64,000 nt of DNA from Verrucomicrobiota bacterium (GTDB lineage: Bacteria; Verrucomicrobiota; Kiritimatiellia; CAIQIC01; JAGNIJ01). The position numbers and the translations under genes were made by a program. Positions 26,521 through 35,697 of this stretch are shown here, in pieces. The stretch is taken from assembly GCA_022710725.1 (NCBI GenBank), contig JAKLGK010000004.1, forward strand, positions 62,001 to 126,000. Reading direction: 5' to 3'. Numbering within the stretch: position 1 is the first letter of the stretch; every line of letters starts with the position of its first letter. Below the pieces are notes generated by a model, which was not told the DNA's origin, ran no database searches, and saw only the letters and a program-made list of their open reading frames with translations.

Positions 26521-27243
26521 TCAGCGGCCCACGGCCAGGCGGGCCGCCACGCGTCCGGGCAATCCGGCATCGAGGATTTTCTTCTGCGTGATCCGGAAAT
26601 CGTACGCCACGCGGCGAAGTTCGACCTGGTTCCGAATCATGTCGTAGATCGCGTAGGAAGCTCGCGGGTCCCCGTCGCGGGGCTGGCCCACGCTGCCGAC
26701 GTTGATGAAATATTTCTTCCCGCGCGTGACCTGGATGCGGGTGTAGAGCCCGCAGCGCACGCCGTCGGCCTTCTCGAACGCGAGGGGCACGTGGGTGTGC
26801 CCGAAGAAGCAGATGGCCGTGGTCTGGTAGTGGAAATGCGCCTCGGCCTCCAGCTTGTCGAAGACGTAGCCCCACATCTCCGGCATGTCCAGGGTGCTGT
26901 GGACCAGGGTGAACGACTCGATCATGGCCACCAGCTTGAGCTTCCGCAGGTACAGCCGCATCTCCTCGGGCAGTTGCTTGCGGGTCCAATCGACCGCGTC
27001 GGCTGCCAGCGGATGGAACCCGCTCAGGTTGTCGTCGTGGGAGCAGTAATGATCATGATTGCCCCGGACGACGGTCGGGCTCAACTCGCGGATCAGGTTG
27101 ACGCATTCGACGGGGTTGGCGTTATAGCCGACCACGTCGCCCACGCAGGCGTAGTGCGTGACCCCCTGCTCCTTGGCATCGGCCAGGACGGCGGTCAGCG
27201 CCTCGAGGTTGGCATGAATGTCTCCGAGGATCGCGTATTTCAT
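26521..27243 (-). CDS. Metallophosphoesterase (calcineurin-like)
   Basis: A 240-residue cytoplasmic metallophosphoesterase. All core motifs are present: GDIHAN (residues 7-12), GDVVGY, GNHDH, a central His in VHST, and GHTHVPLAF, supplying the residues for a two-metal site. The size and order match the YfcE/MJ0936-like group of small phosphodiesterases. The biological substrate is unknown. It is 43 bases upstream of the secreted gene on the same strand, and 72 bases downstream of acylphosphatase. Confidence 0.85.
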   Translation of the reverse strand: MKYAILGDIHANLEALTAVLADAKEQGVTHYACVGDVVGYNANPVECVNLIRELSPTVVRGNHDHYCSHDDNLSGFHPLAADAVDWTRKQLPEEMRLYLRKLKLVAMIESFTLVHSTLDMPEMWGYVFDKLEAEAHFHYQTTAICFFGHTHVPLAFEKADGVRCGLYTRIQVTRGKKYFINVGSVGQPRDGDPRASYAIYDMIRNQVELRRVAYDFRITQKKILDAGLPGRVAARLAVGR

Positions 27244-27315
27244 GGTCCGACCGCGGCTTTCACCGCGAATTCACGCAAGCATAGCGGGTCTTCGCCCAAT
27301 GTAAAGCCGCCTTCG

Positions 27316-27621
27316 TCAGAACTTCACCCCGAATCCATGGAACCCGCCCTCGGCGGCCGACCATACCGCCTGCTCGCCGCGGATGTGCCGGCCCACCGGC
27401 GAAAGATGTATGGCCTGCAGGAAATCGCGCAGGCCGGCTTCCGGCCCCTCGGCCACCAGGCCCACCGAGCCGTCATACTCGTTGCGGACAAAGCCCGTGA
27501 CGTCGAATCCCTCGCTGACCTGCACGACCGTGAAACGGAAGCCGACCCCCTGGACCCGCCCCTCGTAGCGCACGCTCACCCGCCGGCGAGCCGTCCCCTC
27601 CCCTTGGACTTGCTCTTTCAT
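27316..27621 (-). CDS. acyP: Acylphosphatase
   Basis: A 101-residue acylphosphatase that hydrolyses acyl phosphates. YEGRVQGVGFRFTVVQ carries the phosphate-binding loop and the catalytic Arg (the second Arg, in FRFT), and GFVRNEYDGSVGLVAEG has the catalytic Asn and the conserved DGSV turn. The fold is complete at the usual length. It starts 35 bases from the divergent glycosidase gene. A TATACT-like element between them could serve both. Confidence 0.9.
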   Translation of the reverse strand: MKEQVQGEGTARRRVSVRYEGRVQGVGFRFTVVQVSEGFDVTGFVRNEYDGSVGLVAEGPEAGLRDFLQAIHLSPVGRHIRGEQAVWSAAEGGFHGFGVKF

Positions 27622-27656
27622 AAGCCGTGTTACCCGTTTATACTAGACCCGACGCG

Positions 27657-29372
27657 ATGACACCGCAATTACTTCCCGCGCCCCGTCGCCTGCGCCTCCT
27701 CGGCGGATGGCTCGCCGGGAGCGCCGCGCCGCGGCTGGAATCCGGCGCCGGCTCGCCCGAGAGCTACTCGCTGACCGTCGACCGCGACGTCCGGATCGCG
27801 GCCGCCGACGAGGTCGGCCTGCTCCACGGGCAGCGCACGCTCCGTCAACTCCGCCACCAGTACGGGGCGAGGCTGCCCCGGCTCCGGATCGAGGACGCGC
27901 CCGCCTTCCCGAACCGGGGCTACTCGCTGGACATCAGCCGCGGCCGGGTCCCGACACTGGCTTCGCTGAAGACGCTCGTCGGGAAGCTGTCCGCCCTGAA
28001 GGTGAACCGACTGCAGTTGTACATCGAGCACGTGTTCGATTTCGGGTTCGACCCGGACATCGGGGCGGGCTCCGATCCGCTGACCGCGCGGGATATCCGG
28101 GAACTGGACCGGCACTGCCGCGCCCGCCACGTCGAACTGATCCCCTGCCTGGCCTGCTTCGGGCACATGGGCAAGGCCTTGAGCCTGCCGCGCTACCGGG
28201 GCCTCGCAGAGGTCGAATGGCCGGCGCGCGACTGGGAGAGCGCGACCTGGCGTCAGCGGCTGCGGGGCGCGACGCTGAATCCCCGCCGGCCGGAAAGCCG
28301 CCGGCTGATCCGGCGCATGCTGGATGAGTTCCTGCCCCTCTTCTCCTCCGCCCGCTTCAACATGTGCGGGGACGAAACCTACGACCTGGGGCGCGGCGTG
28401 AACGCCGGCTGGGTCCGCCGGCGCGGCGTCGCGGCGCTGTATCTCGAGCACCTGGAATTCGTCCGGGGCGTCGCCCGGGAGCACGGCAAGCAGCTGATGT
28501 TCTGGGGCGACGTGATGCAGCAGCACCCGGAATCCATCCGCCGCGTCCCCCGGGATTGCATCGCGCTGGACTGGGGCTACGAGCGGCACACGGATTTCGA
28601 AAAGGCCGGCCGGTTCATCCGGGCGGGGATCGAGACCTGGGTGTGCCCCTCGACGCGCGGGTACAAGGTCGTGTTCAACGAGGTGGAGGAAGCCCGCGCC
28701 AATATTGCCGGGTACGCGAGGACGGGCCGGCGGCTCGGCGCATCGGGCCTCCTGGTGACCGACTGGGGCGACATGGGCCATTTCAACCTGCCCGCCGCCT
28801 CGCTGCACGGCCTGGCCCTCGGCGCGGCCATGGGCTGGAACCCGGACAGCAGCGAGGGTGCCGTGTTCGACCGCGCATGGTCCATCCAGGCCCTCGGCGA
28901 TCCCGCCGGGAAGGCCGCGGCCCTCTTCGCGCAGGCGGGCTCCGCCGGCTGGGCCCGTTGGCCGCTTCTCCTGCAGGGCCCGGACGCGGACCCGCCGCCG
29001 CCGGAAGCCGCCCGGCTCGCGGCCCGGCAGGCCGCGGCCTGCCGCCGGCGGACCCGCCGATTCGCCGGCCTCCGCCCGAACGGCACGCTGCTCTCGAACG
29101 ACGTCGAGGAACTCGCGGTCGCGGCCGAAGCCATGGAGCTGACCGCGCAGCGGCTGGCCCTGGGCCCCGGCCGCGCCCGGCCGGGCCAAAAACCGGCTTT
29201 AAACCGGCGGCGGATTGTTGTATTTATCCGCGCGCTGGAGTCTTTTTTCCGACGGTATGCGCGGGTCTGGACGAAGACCTCCCGGCCGGCCGGGCTGAAG
29301 GATTTGGCCCGGGCCTTCCGGCAGGCGGCCCGATCATGGCGCGAATGGGCGAAGAAAGAAGGCACACCATGA
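27657..29372 (+). CDS. GH20-like beta-N-acetylhexosaminidase-type glycosidase
   Basis: A 571-residue protein lacking an obvious signal peptide. It has the GH20 plan: a small N-terminal domain, then a TIM barrel with NRGYSLDISRGRVPTLASLK, LYIEHVF and the catalytic Asp-Glu pair in FNMCGDETYDLG, where GH20 enzymes have GGDE. The C-terminal third is helical and Arg-rich. The usual activity would be removal of terminal GlcNAc or GalNAc residues; substrate specificity is unknown. I start at ATG 27657 rather than TTG 27627. The stop overlaps the lepB start (ATGA). Confidence 0.75.
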   Translation: MTPQLLPAPRRLRLLGGWLAGSAAPRLESGAGSPESYSLTVDRDVRIAAADEVGLLHGQRTLRQLRHQYGARLPRLRIEDAPAFPNRGYSLDISRGRVPTLASLKTLVGKLSALKVNRLQLYIEHVFDFGFDPDIGAGSDPLTARDIRELDRHCRARHVELIPCLACFGHMGKALSLPRYRGLAEVEWPARDWESATWRQRLRGATLNPRRPESRRLIRRMLDEFLPLFSSARFNMCGDETYDLGRGVNAGWVRRRGVAALYLEHLEFVRGVAREHGKQLMFWGDVMQQHPESIRRVPRDCIALDWGYERHTDFEKAGRFIRAGIETWVCPSTRGYKVVFNEVEEARANIAGYARTGRRLGASGLLVTDWGDMGHFNLPAASLHGLALGAAMGWNPDSSEGAVFDRAWSIQALGDPAGKAAALFAQAGSAGWARWPLLLQGPDADPPPPEAARLAARQAAACRRRTRRFAGLRPNGTLLSNDVEELAVAAEAMELTAQRLALGPGRARPGQKPALNRRRIVVFIRALESFFRRYARVWTKTSRPAGLKDLARAFRQAARSWREWAKKEGTP

Positions 29373-29884
29373 ACGATGAGAGTCAGCCGGCGTCTTTGCT
29401 GAAGAAGTTCACCGTCGGCGAGAACGTCAAAACCACCGTGCGCCGGGCGATCCTGCTCGCGCTGTTCTGCCTCCTGCTCTTCAACTACGTCCTGTTGCCC
29501 GTGCGCGTGCGGGGCATCAGCATGGAGCCCACGTTCCACGACGGCTCCTGGCACGTGGCCAACCTGCTTCAATTCGCGACCCGGGGGCCCCGGCGAGGCG
29601 AGGTGGTGGTGATCTCGATGGTCGGCGGCCGCCGCACCCTCTATCTCAAGCGGGTGCTCGGGCTGCCGGGGGAAACGATCCACTTCTTCAACGGCCAGAT
29701 GATCGTAAACGGCCGCGAGGAGACGGAGCCTTACCTGGGCGACCGCGGCAAGTGGACGCTGCCCCAGGTCACGCTGGCGGCCGACGAGTATTTCGTGGCC
29801 GGCGACAACCGGACCGCCCCGCTGGAAACCCATACTTTGGGCGTCGTCAAGCGGAAGAAGATCGCCGGCGGGGTCTTCCGTTGA
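29369..29884 (+). CDS. lepB: Signal peptidase I
   Basis: Type I signal peptidase of 171 residues, small but complete. A single transmembrane helix (AILLALFCLLLFNYVLLP) precedes the catalytic Ser51 in GISMEP, and the general base is Lys94 in YLKRVLGLPGE. The last conserved block is FVAGDNR near residue 150. It releases exported proteins at the outer face of the inner membrane. It overlaps both neighbours, by four bases upstream and one base downstream. Confidence 0.93.
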   Translation: MNDESQPASLLKKFTVGENVKTTVRRAILLALFCLLLFNYVLLPVRVRGISMEPTFHDGSWHVANLLQFATRGPRRGEVVVISMVGGRRTLYLKRVLGLPGETIHFFNGQMIVNGREETEPYLGDRGKWTLPQVTLAADEYFVAGDNRTAPLETHTLGVVKRKKIAGGVFR

Positions 29885-30432
29885 TGCCTTCGCGCCTCTC
29901 ATCGCGCCTGGGGCTGGCCGTCCTGGCCGCGGCCGTGGCGCTGTACGGCGCGCTGGCCTGGCACCATCGCGACGTCAGCCGCATCAGCCGGCGCCTGGAT
30001 CGCCTGCGGAAGCTGTTCAACAAGGAGGCCGGCGAGTCGCCCCTGACCGCGCTGCGCCGCGCCCACGAAATGGCCGGCGCCTTCACCGCTTCGCCCGAGA
30101 TCCGCCTGGGGCCGTACCTGCCCGACCTGTTCAGCCGGCAGGAACTGGTCGTGGCCGTGCATCGCGCCCGCCTGCTCCTGGAGGAAATCGAGGTCACCAT
30201 CCGCGACAAGCTGATCACGGTGTCCGACGACCGGCAATCCGCCACCACGGACCTGGCGGCGGAAGGCGTCTATCTCTACCGGGGCGAACAGAGCCGCGAC
30301 ATCACGGAGATCCGCCTCACGTGGGTCAAGGAGAACGGCGAGTGGCTGATCCGCTCGGCCGTGCCGCTGGAGACCATCCAGCCTCCGGGCAAGGTGCGCC
30401 GGATGATCCAGCGCGGCCTGGCCAACCCGTAG
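29884..30432 (+). CDS. Membrane-anchored protein of unknown function
   Basis: A 182-residue protein with an N-terminal helix (SSRLGLAVLAAAVALYGALAW) and a soluble domain whose length and ending (DITEIRLTWVKENGEWLIRSAVPLE) resemble NTF2-like folds. A coupling TGATG links it to lepB, so it may be co-translated and membrane-associated. I recognise no catalytic motif. Confidence 0.7.
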   Translation: MPSRLSSRLGLAVLAAAVALYGALAWHHRDVSRISRRLDRLRKLFNKEAGESPLTALRRAHEMAGAFTASPEIRLGPYLPDLFSRQELVVAVHRARLLLEEIEVTIRDKLITVSDDRQSATTDLAAEGVYLYRGEQSRDITEIRLTWVKENGEWLIRSAVPLETIQPPGKVRRMIQRGLANP

Positions 30433-30456
30433 GCCGGATCAGCGGCCCGGGCGGCA

Positions 30457-31173
30457 TTACTTCAGGGCGCGGTAGAGCAGCAGGGAGGCCGACGTGCAGG
30501 CCACCGCCGACTGCAACTCCGGCGAGACGTCGCCGGCGATCCAGACGGTGCCGTTGTTGATCACTTCCACCGCGCCCACCAGGCCGTCGGGACCGAGGAA
30601 GAGAAAGCCGGAAGGCTCGCCCAGCGGGATCGGAGTGCCCTTGAGTTTCCGGATGCCCTCGACCCGGATGACGGCCGTTCCGTCCGTGAGAACGCCGTTC
30701 AGGACCAGGTCATCGGCGCCCTGCTCCATCGCCAGCTTCCAGGACGGCGCGCCCTCGCCGCCCTCGAAGGTGCAGGCGAACCCCGTATCCGAATGCAGGG
30801 GCCACGTCAGGGTGCCCTTGCTGTCCAGGAAGTTCTCGAACTCCATCTCCTTCCACCGGACGCCCGTGGCGCAATGCGCCTTCCAGGAAGTCCCGCCGGC
30901 CGCCTTCAGCGCGAACTCGTACTTCTGCTTGGCCTTCCCGCTCTCGAAGCCGAGGAACCGCCAGGCCGTGGAATGGGTCCAACCCCTCCGCACCGATTCC
31001 ACCCGGTAGCCGCCGAAATGAAACGATTCGTCGAAGCTGAAGGTCTTGCGTCCTTCCACGGGCATGGCGGACGCCGAGGCCGGCAGGTCGGGCGGCACGG
31101 CCATGCGCGCCATGGTGCACCCCGCCAGGAAGGCCGCCGCCAGGATACACATGGCCCCGCCGATTCGTTTCAT
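30457..31173 (-). CDS. Lipoprotein of unknown function
   Basis: A 238-residue lipoprotein: KRIGGAMCILAAAFLAGC ends in a lipobox cysteine. The mature part is beta-rich, with repeated Trp- and Gly-containing strands (FHFGGYRVESVRRGWTH, SGFLFLGPDGLVGAVEV), but no domain is recognised. CAGGAG lies before ATG 31173. The gene lies convergent to the membrane-anchored gene at 29884. Confidence 0.8.
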   Translation of the reverse strand: MKRIGGAMCILAAAFLAGCTMARMAVPPDLPASASAMPVEGRKTFSFDESFHFGGYRVESVRRGWTHSTAWRFLGFESGKAKQKYEFALKAAGGTSWKAHCATGVRWKEMEFENFLDSKGTLTWPLHSDTGFACTFEGGEGAPSWKLAMEQGADDLVLNGVLTDGTAVIRVEGIRKLKGTPIPLGEPSGFLFLGPDGLVGAVEVINNGTVWIAGDVSPELQSAVACTSASLLLYRALK

Positions 31174-31214
31174 GGAATGCTCCTGTGCCTGGGCGCCGCG
31201 GAGAGGAGCCCGCG

Positions 31215-31901
31215 TCACCCTTTCAAGAGGGCCATCGCCAGGGCGAAATCGGAAGCCGTGCGGATCCGCATGTTCATGGAGGGGCCTTCCACCAGGCGCA
31301 CCTCCTCCTTGACCAGGTCGAGGGCGGATGCCTCGTCGTCCAACTCCACCTTCTTCTTCGCCGCGGCCTTCAAGCCCTTTTCCAGCAGGTCGCGCCGGAA
31401 CGCCGCCGGCGTCTGCGCGAGCCAGTACGCGCCGCCCGTCACGGAGGTGGCCACGGTCAGCCCCTTGCGGGTTTCCTTGACGGCATCGGCCAGCGGCACG
31501 GCCGCCACGCCGGAGCCATAGCGCTTCGTGCTCTTGATGACCTCGCTGATCAACTCGGGTTTGACGAACGGGCGTGAACCCTCGTGCACGACAATCAGGT
31601 TCGCCTCCTCGTCCAGATTCTTGAGCGCGGCCTGCACGGACGCCTGGCGCGAGCCAAAACCCGCGATCACCTTTTTCACTTTTGACAAACCGTACATCTG
31701 GGCCATGCCCAGAACACTGTCGATGCGCGTTTTCTCGGCTACGACAAGGACGTATGAAATGTCCACGCATTGCTCGAATGCGGTCAGCGCATGAACGAGG
31801 ATCGGTTTTCCTGAAAGGTTGATGAAAGGAGTGGAAATTTCAGGGGTGAATTGCTCATCCTTCCCGCAGGCCAATACAACACCCCAACACGTGTAGATCA
31901 T
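31215..31901 (-). CDS. IspD-like nucleotidyltransferase, key residues lost
   Basis: A 228-residue protein with the IspD (MEP cytidylyltransferase) fold. Recognisable blocks are GKPILVHALTAFE, AGFGSRQASVQAAL, VHEGSRP (VHDAARP in typical enzymes), AAVPLADAVKE and AQTPAAF. A gap-free alignment with E. coli IspD over the first 35 residues puts Gln17 at the position of CTP-binding Arg20 and Thr24 at the position of Lys27; VHEGSRP also has Glu107 where Asp106 is usual. It may have lost catalysis or changed function. The upstream region is unusually A/T-rich. No ispF neighbour is present. Confidence 0.7.
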   Translation of the reverse strand: MIYTCWGVVLACGKDEQFTPEISTPFINLSGKPILVHALTAFEQCVDISYVLVVAEKTRIDSVLGMAQMYGLSKVKKVIAGFGSRQASVQAALKNLDEEANLIVVHEGSRPFVKPELISEVIKSTKRYGSGVAAVPLADAVKETRKGLTVATSVTGGAYWLAQTPAAFRRDLLEKGLKAAAKKKVELDDEASALDLVKEEVRLVEGPSMNMRIRTASDFALAMALLKG

Positions 31902-32169
31902 CGGTCCATTCCCGATTCGATGTTCAGAACAACCCTGCCACGCCAGAGACGCGCGGCTAATTCGTGGAAATGTTTACCGACATGCTGTGTGATGTCAAGA
32001 ATCCTTTTGATTTCAACGGTTTATGGATGCTGTTTTCTTACACTCCTACGTATTTCCCCCTATCACGCCTTGCGGTGATTTTATATCATCTTCATTATAA
32101 AGCAAATATGCAACTCGATTTTATCAGTTTCCGCGCCGCATCAGGTTGCGAGGAGACAGAATGTCCCGT
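31902..32169. other. A/T-rich intergenic region
   Basis: The region between ispD-like and plsC (both minus) is much richer in A and T than the surrounding genes, especially 31960-32150. On the minus strand a perfect TATAAT (32099-32094) could be a -10 element, giving a leader of nearly 190 bases to the IspD-like gene; the -35 is weak. I see no gene or RNA. Confidence 0.4.
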
Positions 32170-32814
32170 TCAGCGCGGGGAAACGAGAGCCTGTTCTCGA
32201 AGATGCGCGATTTTGGACATGATCAGATCGCCGATGGCCTGGTAGGAATCCCTGTCCTGTCCCAGCCGCGCAATTTCCTCAAAGGCTATCGGCTGGCCGT
32301 AGTAAATAAAGACCTTGCCGCGACGGATGCGCTGTGCGCCCTTCGGGAACGCCTCGAAGCTGCCTCCAACGTAAACCGGCACCACCGGCACGCCCGCCTT
32401 GGCGACAAGGAAGCCGATCCCGCCCTTGGCGGGTTTCAATTGGCCGTCCGGCGACCTCGTGCCTTCGGGAAACAGGCCCAGCACTTCTCCCTCCTTCAAG
32501 ATCTGGATCCCCTTGCGCAAGGCCGCCACATCGCCGCGAGTCCGGTCCAACGGCACGCACCGGATCCCGTGGAAGAACCAGTTTCGGAACGTCCCGGCGA
32601 ACAGCGTGTCGCGGGCCATGAAGCGCACGATCCGGTGCTTCAAACCGCAGGCGACGATCGGGGGATCGAGATAGCTCGCGTGGTTAGAGGCCAGCACGCA
32701 TCCGCCGGCGGCGGGCACGTTTTCCGCGCCATGGGATTCCAGCTTGAGCCAGACCTTGAGCCAGATCGCCGTGCTCCCGCGGACAAACCGGTACAACAGG
32801 CAACGGTCTTTCAT
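32170..32814 (-). CDS. plsC: 1-acyl-sn-glycerol-3-phosphate acyltransferase
   Basis: A 214-residue acyltransferase of the PlsC family, which makes phosphatidic acid from lysophosphatidate and acyl-ACP/CoA at the inner membrane. The catalytic motif is NHASYLD (His45, Asp50), block II is in IRCVPLDR and block III is FPEGTRS, with VPVVPVYVGG as block IV. It overlaps cmk by four bases, a pairing also seen in other phyla. Confidence 0.9.
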   Translation of the reverse strand: MKDRCLLYRFVRGSTAIWLKVWLKLESHGAENVPAAGGCVLASNHASYLDPPIVACGLKHRIVRFMARDTLFAGTFRNWFFHGIRCVPLDRTRGDVAALRKGIQILKEGEVLGLFPEGTRSPDGQLKPAKGGIGFLVAKAGVPVVPVYVGGSFEAFPKGAQRIRRGKVFIYYGQPIAFEEIARLGQDRDSYQAIGDLIMSKIAHLREQALVSPR

Positions 32815-33497
32815 GTTCCCAGGGCGGCCCGAACCTCGGCGACGATCTGCGCGACGACCTCCTCGATCGTCATGGAGGTGGAGTTGATCACCTTGGCCCC
32901 GAGCGCGATCTGCAGGGGAGCGGTCTTACGGGTGCTGTCCTTCTTGTCCCGGCGGGTCAGCGAATCGAGCACCTTGCTGACGTCCCCCACGCCCTCCATG
33001 TTCTTGAGTTCGAGGCTCCGGCGGCGGGCCCGCTCCTCGGGGTCGGCATCGAGGTAGTACTTGAACGGCGATTCCGGGAACACCACGGTGCCGATGTCGC
33101 GGCCTTCCATGACGATGTCGCCGAACCGGACCATCTCCTGCAGCCGGGCCACCAGGAATGCGCGCACCCCGGGGATGGCGGCAATGTCGGCCACGTTTTC
33201 CCGGACCGGCTCGGACCGGAGTTGCAGGCCGGGATCCTCCCCGTCGATGGTGAACAGCACGACCCGGTTCTCGGCGTAGAATTCGAGCTTCATCCGGTTC
33301 ATCAGGTCGAGCACCTGCTCGGGCTGGCCGATGTTGACGCTCTCGCGCAGGGCCTTCCAGGTCATGCCCCGGTAGAGCGAGCCGGAATCCACGTAGGTGA
33401 ATTTCAATTCCTGGGCGACCCGCTTGGACACGGTGGACTTGCCGGACGCGGACGGCCCATCGATGGCCACGACGCTGACGGAATGGTTATTCGACAT
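32811..33497 (-). CDS. cmk: Cytidylate (CMP/dCMP) kinase
   Basis: CMP kinase of 228 residues. The P-loop is GPSASGKST (residues 14-22), followed by YVDSGSLYRGMTWKAL and the NMP-binding EGRDIGTVVFP. The lid helix contains RRRSLELK. I choose ATG 33497 because GGGGGCAC lies upstream; 33512 is another in-frame ATG. The start lies within the last bases of aroA (overlap 11). It is translationally coupled to plsC. Confidence 0.92.
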   Translation of the reverse strand: MSNNHSVSVVAIDGPSASGKSTVSKRVAQELKFTYVDSGSLYRGMTWKALRESVNIGQPEQVLDLMNRMKLEFYAENRVVLFTIDGEDPGLQLRSEPVRENVADIAAIPGVRAFLVARLQEMVRFGDIVMEGRDIGTVVFPESPFKYYLDADPEERARRRSLELKNMEGVGDVSKVLDSLTRRDKKDSTRKTAPLQIALGAKVINSTSMTIEEVVAQIVAEVRAALGT

Positions 33498-34812
33498 GTG
33501 CCCCCAATGCAATGAGATGATCCCAAAAGGCGGGATAGGATGTTAACACGCAAGCGATGTTGTGAATGCACACCGGCCCCTCGCCGTAGAGTCCGAGCAC
33601 GGCCAGCGACATGGCGATGCGATGATCGCCGTAGCTCTGGATGCCGGCCACGGGCTGCAGGCGGGCCGGGCCGCGGATGAGCATGCCGTCCTCGCGCTCC
33701 TCGACGTCCACGCCGAGCAGCTTCAGGTTGTTGGCCATGCAGGTGATGCGGTCGGATTCCTTGACTCGGAGTTCGCGGGCGTCGCGGATGACCGTCTCGC
33801 CCTCGGCCAGGGCCCCGAGGATGGCGACGAGCGGCAACTCGTCGATGAGCGCGGGGATCTCCCCCCCGCCGACGGTCGTGCCTGTGAGCCGGGCGCCGGA
33901 AACGGTTACGTCGCCGAACGGCTCGGCCTCGTCGGTCCCGCTGCGCGTGGCCACCTCGACGCGGGCATTCATGCGCCGGAGCACGTCCAGCAGCGCGGTG
34001 CGGCGGGGATTCAACCCGACCCCGCTCACGGTGACCGAGGAATCCGGCCGGGCCGCGACGGCGGCCAGGGCATACGCGGCCGACGAGAAGTCGCCGGGCA
34101 CCTCCCAGGGGCGCGCCTTGAGCTTGGGGCCCTTGGCGCCATAGCCCTTCATCCGCACGCGAAGGCCGTCCACTTCCAGTTGGATCCCCGCGTTGAGGAA
34201 GAGCCGCTCGGTGTGATCCCGCGTGGGCAGGACTTCCGTGACGGTCGTCGTCCCCTCCGCGAAGAGCGTCGCCAGCAGGATGCATGACTTCACCTGCGCG
34301 CTGGCGACGGGGATGGCATAGTCCATGCCCTTCAGATTGCCGCCGCGTATACGGATCGGCGGGCGGCCCTTTTCGCCGAGCAGCTCTACGACGGCCCCCA
34401 TTTTTTCCAGGGGCTCCTTGATGCGGTTCATGGGACGCGAACGGAGGGACTCGTCGCCCGTCAACTCGGCCGTGATCGGCAGGCCGGCGAGCAACCCGGC
34501 GAGCAGCCGCATCCCGGTGCCGGAATTGCCCAGGTCCAGCGGGTCCACCGGTTCCAGGAACTTGCCGCCGGTTCCCTGGATGGTCAGTTCGCCGTCGTCG
34601 GTGAAAAAGGACCGCGCGCCGAGCCGCTCCATCGCGTGCAGGGTGTTCAGGCAGTCCTCGCTCTGGAGGAAATTCCGCACCTTCGACGTCCCCTTGGCGA
34701 GCGCGGCCAGCATGGCGACGCGGTGGGAGATGCTCTTGTCGCCGGACATGGACAGCGTTCCGCCAAGCCGGGCCGCCGGGTGAACCAGGACGGACTGCGA
34801 TTTTGGAATCAT
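33487..34812 (-). CDS. aroA: 3-phosphoshikimate 1-carboxyvinyltransferase (EPSP synthase)
   Basis: EPSP synthase, 441 residues, the sixth step of the shikimate pathway. Family blocks are SMSGDKSISHRVAMLAAL, LDLGNSGTGMRLLAGLLA, RPMNRIKEPLEKMGA, the second GDFSSAAYALAA, and KESDRITCMANNL. It lies 3 bases after tyrA and overlaps cmk. Nothing in the sequence suggests loss of function. Confidence 0.94.
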   Translation of the reverse strand: MIPKSQSVLVHPAARLGGTLSMSGDKSISHRVAMLAALAKGTSKVRNFLQSEDCLNTLHAMERLGARSFFTDDGELTIQGTGGKFLEPVDPLDLGNSGTGMRLLAGLLAGLPITAELTGDESLRSRPMNRIKEPLEKMGAVVELLGEKGRPPIRIRGGNLKGMDYAIPVASAQVKSCILLATLFAEGTTTVTEVLPTRDHTERLFLNAGIQLEVDGLRVRMKGYGAKGPKLKARPWEVPGDFSSAAYALAAVAARPDSSVTVSGVGLNPRRTALLDVLRRMNARVEVATRSGTDEAEPFGDVTVSGARLTGTTVGGGEIPALIDELPLVAILGALAEGETVIRDARELRVKESDRITCMANNLKLLGVDVEEREDGMLIRGPARLQPVAGIQSYGDHRIAMSLAVLGLYGEGPVCIHNIACVLTSYPAFWDHLIALGAHVE

Positions 34813-34815
34813 ATG

Positions 34816-35697
34816 TCAGCCTTGCGCATCTTCGCCGGCCCGCCCGCGGGCCAGGGTCCTCCGCCGCCCGCGCGCTTTTTCCAGGAACCTTTTCATGCTG
34901 TCGAACTGCTCCCCTTCAATCAAGCGCGAAAGTTGGTCCACCTCGCCGGCGAAGGCCCGCAGTTCCCGGGCCACGGCGCCGGCATTGGTGCGGATGATGT
35001 CGTGCCAGACCTCCGGCGAACCTTCGGCAATGCGGGTCGCGTCGCGGAATCCCGCGCCGCATAGTTCCGCCCAGGAGGCCGGGTCATCGTCGCGTCCCAC
35101 GGTCGACGCCAGCAGCGCGGCGGCCAGATGCGGCAGGTGGCTTGTCCGGGCCAGGGCCTGGTCGTGCGATTCGGGATCCATGGCGCGGACGATGCCGCCC
35201 ACGCGCTCCCAGAAGGCCCGAAGGGTCTCGAGGGCCGGCGCAGGGGTATCGCGCGTCGGCGTCACCACGATCATGGCGCCGCGGTAGAGGTCCGCGCGGG
35301 CGGCCTGGATTCCCTGCTGCTCCGACCCGGCGATGGGGTGGCTGCCGATGAAAACGGAGGTCGTGCCCCGCAGCCGGGAGCCGATCTGGCCGGCCAGGTA
35401 GGCCTTCGTGCTGCCGACATCCGTCAGCAGGCAGCCGGGCGACAGGTGCGCCCGGGCATTGCTGACCAGCGGCGGGATCGCCAGGATCGGCGCGCAGAAC
35501 ACCGCCAGTTCCGCCCCTTCCACCGCCACGCCGGCGTCGCCGAAGGCTTCATCGACGGCGCCCCGGCGCTGCGCTTCCGCGCGGGTTTCCTCGCGGCGCC
35601 CGTAACCGCGCACCCGGCCCCCGAACCCGGAGGCCTTCAACGCAAGGCCCAGCGAGCCGCCCATCAGCCCCAGCCCTATGATCGCCACCGTCTTCAC
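34816..35697 (-). CDS. tyrA: Prephenate dehydrogenase
   Basis: NAD(P)-dependent prephenate dehydrogenase of 293 residues for tyrosine synthesis. [18 protein letters not shown] is the dinucleotide-binding loop; [22 protein letters not shown] and [13 protein letters not shown] are the conserved blocks of the TyrA fold. The start is GTG 35697, which overlaps the preceding stop (GTGA); the open frame continues upstream to 36006, but that part is antisense-like to the DAHP synthase. Confidence 0.92.
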   Translation of the reverse strand: MKTVAIIGLGLMGGSLGLALKASGFGGRVRGYGRREETRAEAQRRGAVDEAFGDAGVAVEGAELAVFCAPILAIPPLVSNARAHLSPGCLLTDVGSTKAYLAGQIGSRLRGTTSVFIGSHPIAGSEQQGIQAARADLYRGAMIVVTPTRDTPAPALETLRAFWERVGGIVRAMDPESHDQALARTSHLPHLAAALLASTVGRDDDPASWAELCGAGFRDATRIAEGSPEVWHDIIRTNAGAVARELRAFAGEVDQLSRLIEGEQFDSMKRFLEKARGRRRTLARGRAGEDAQG

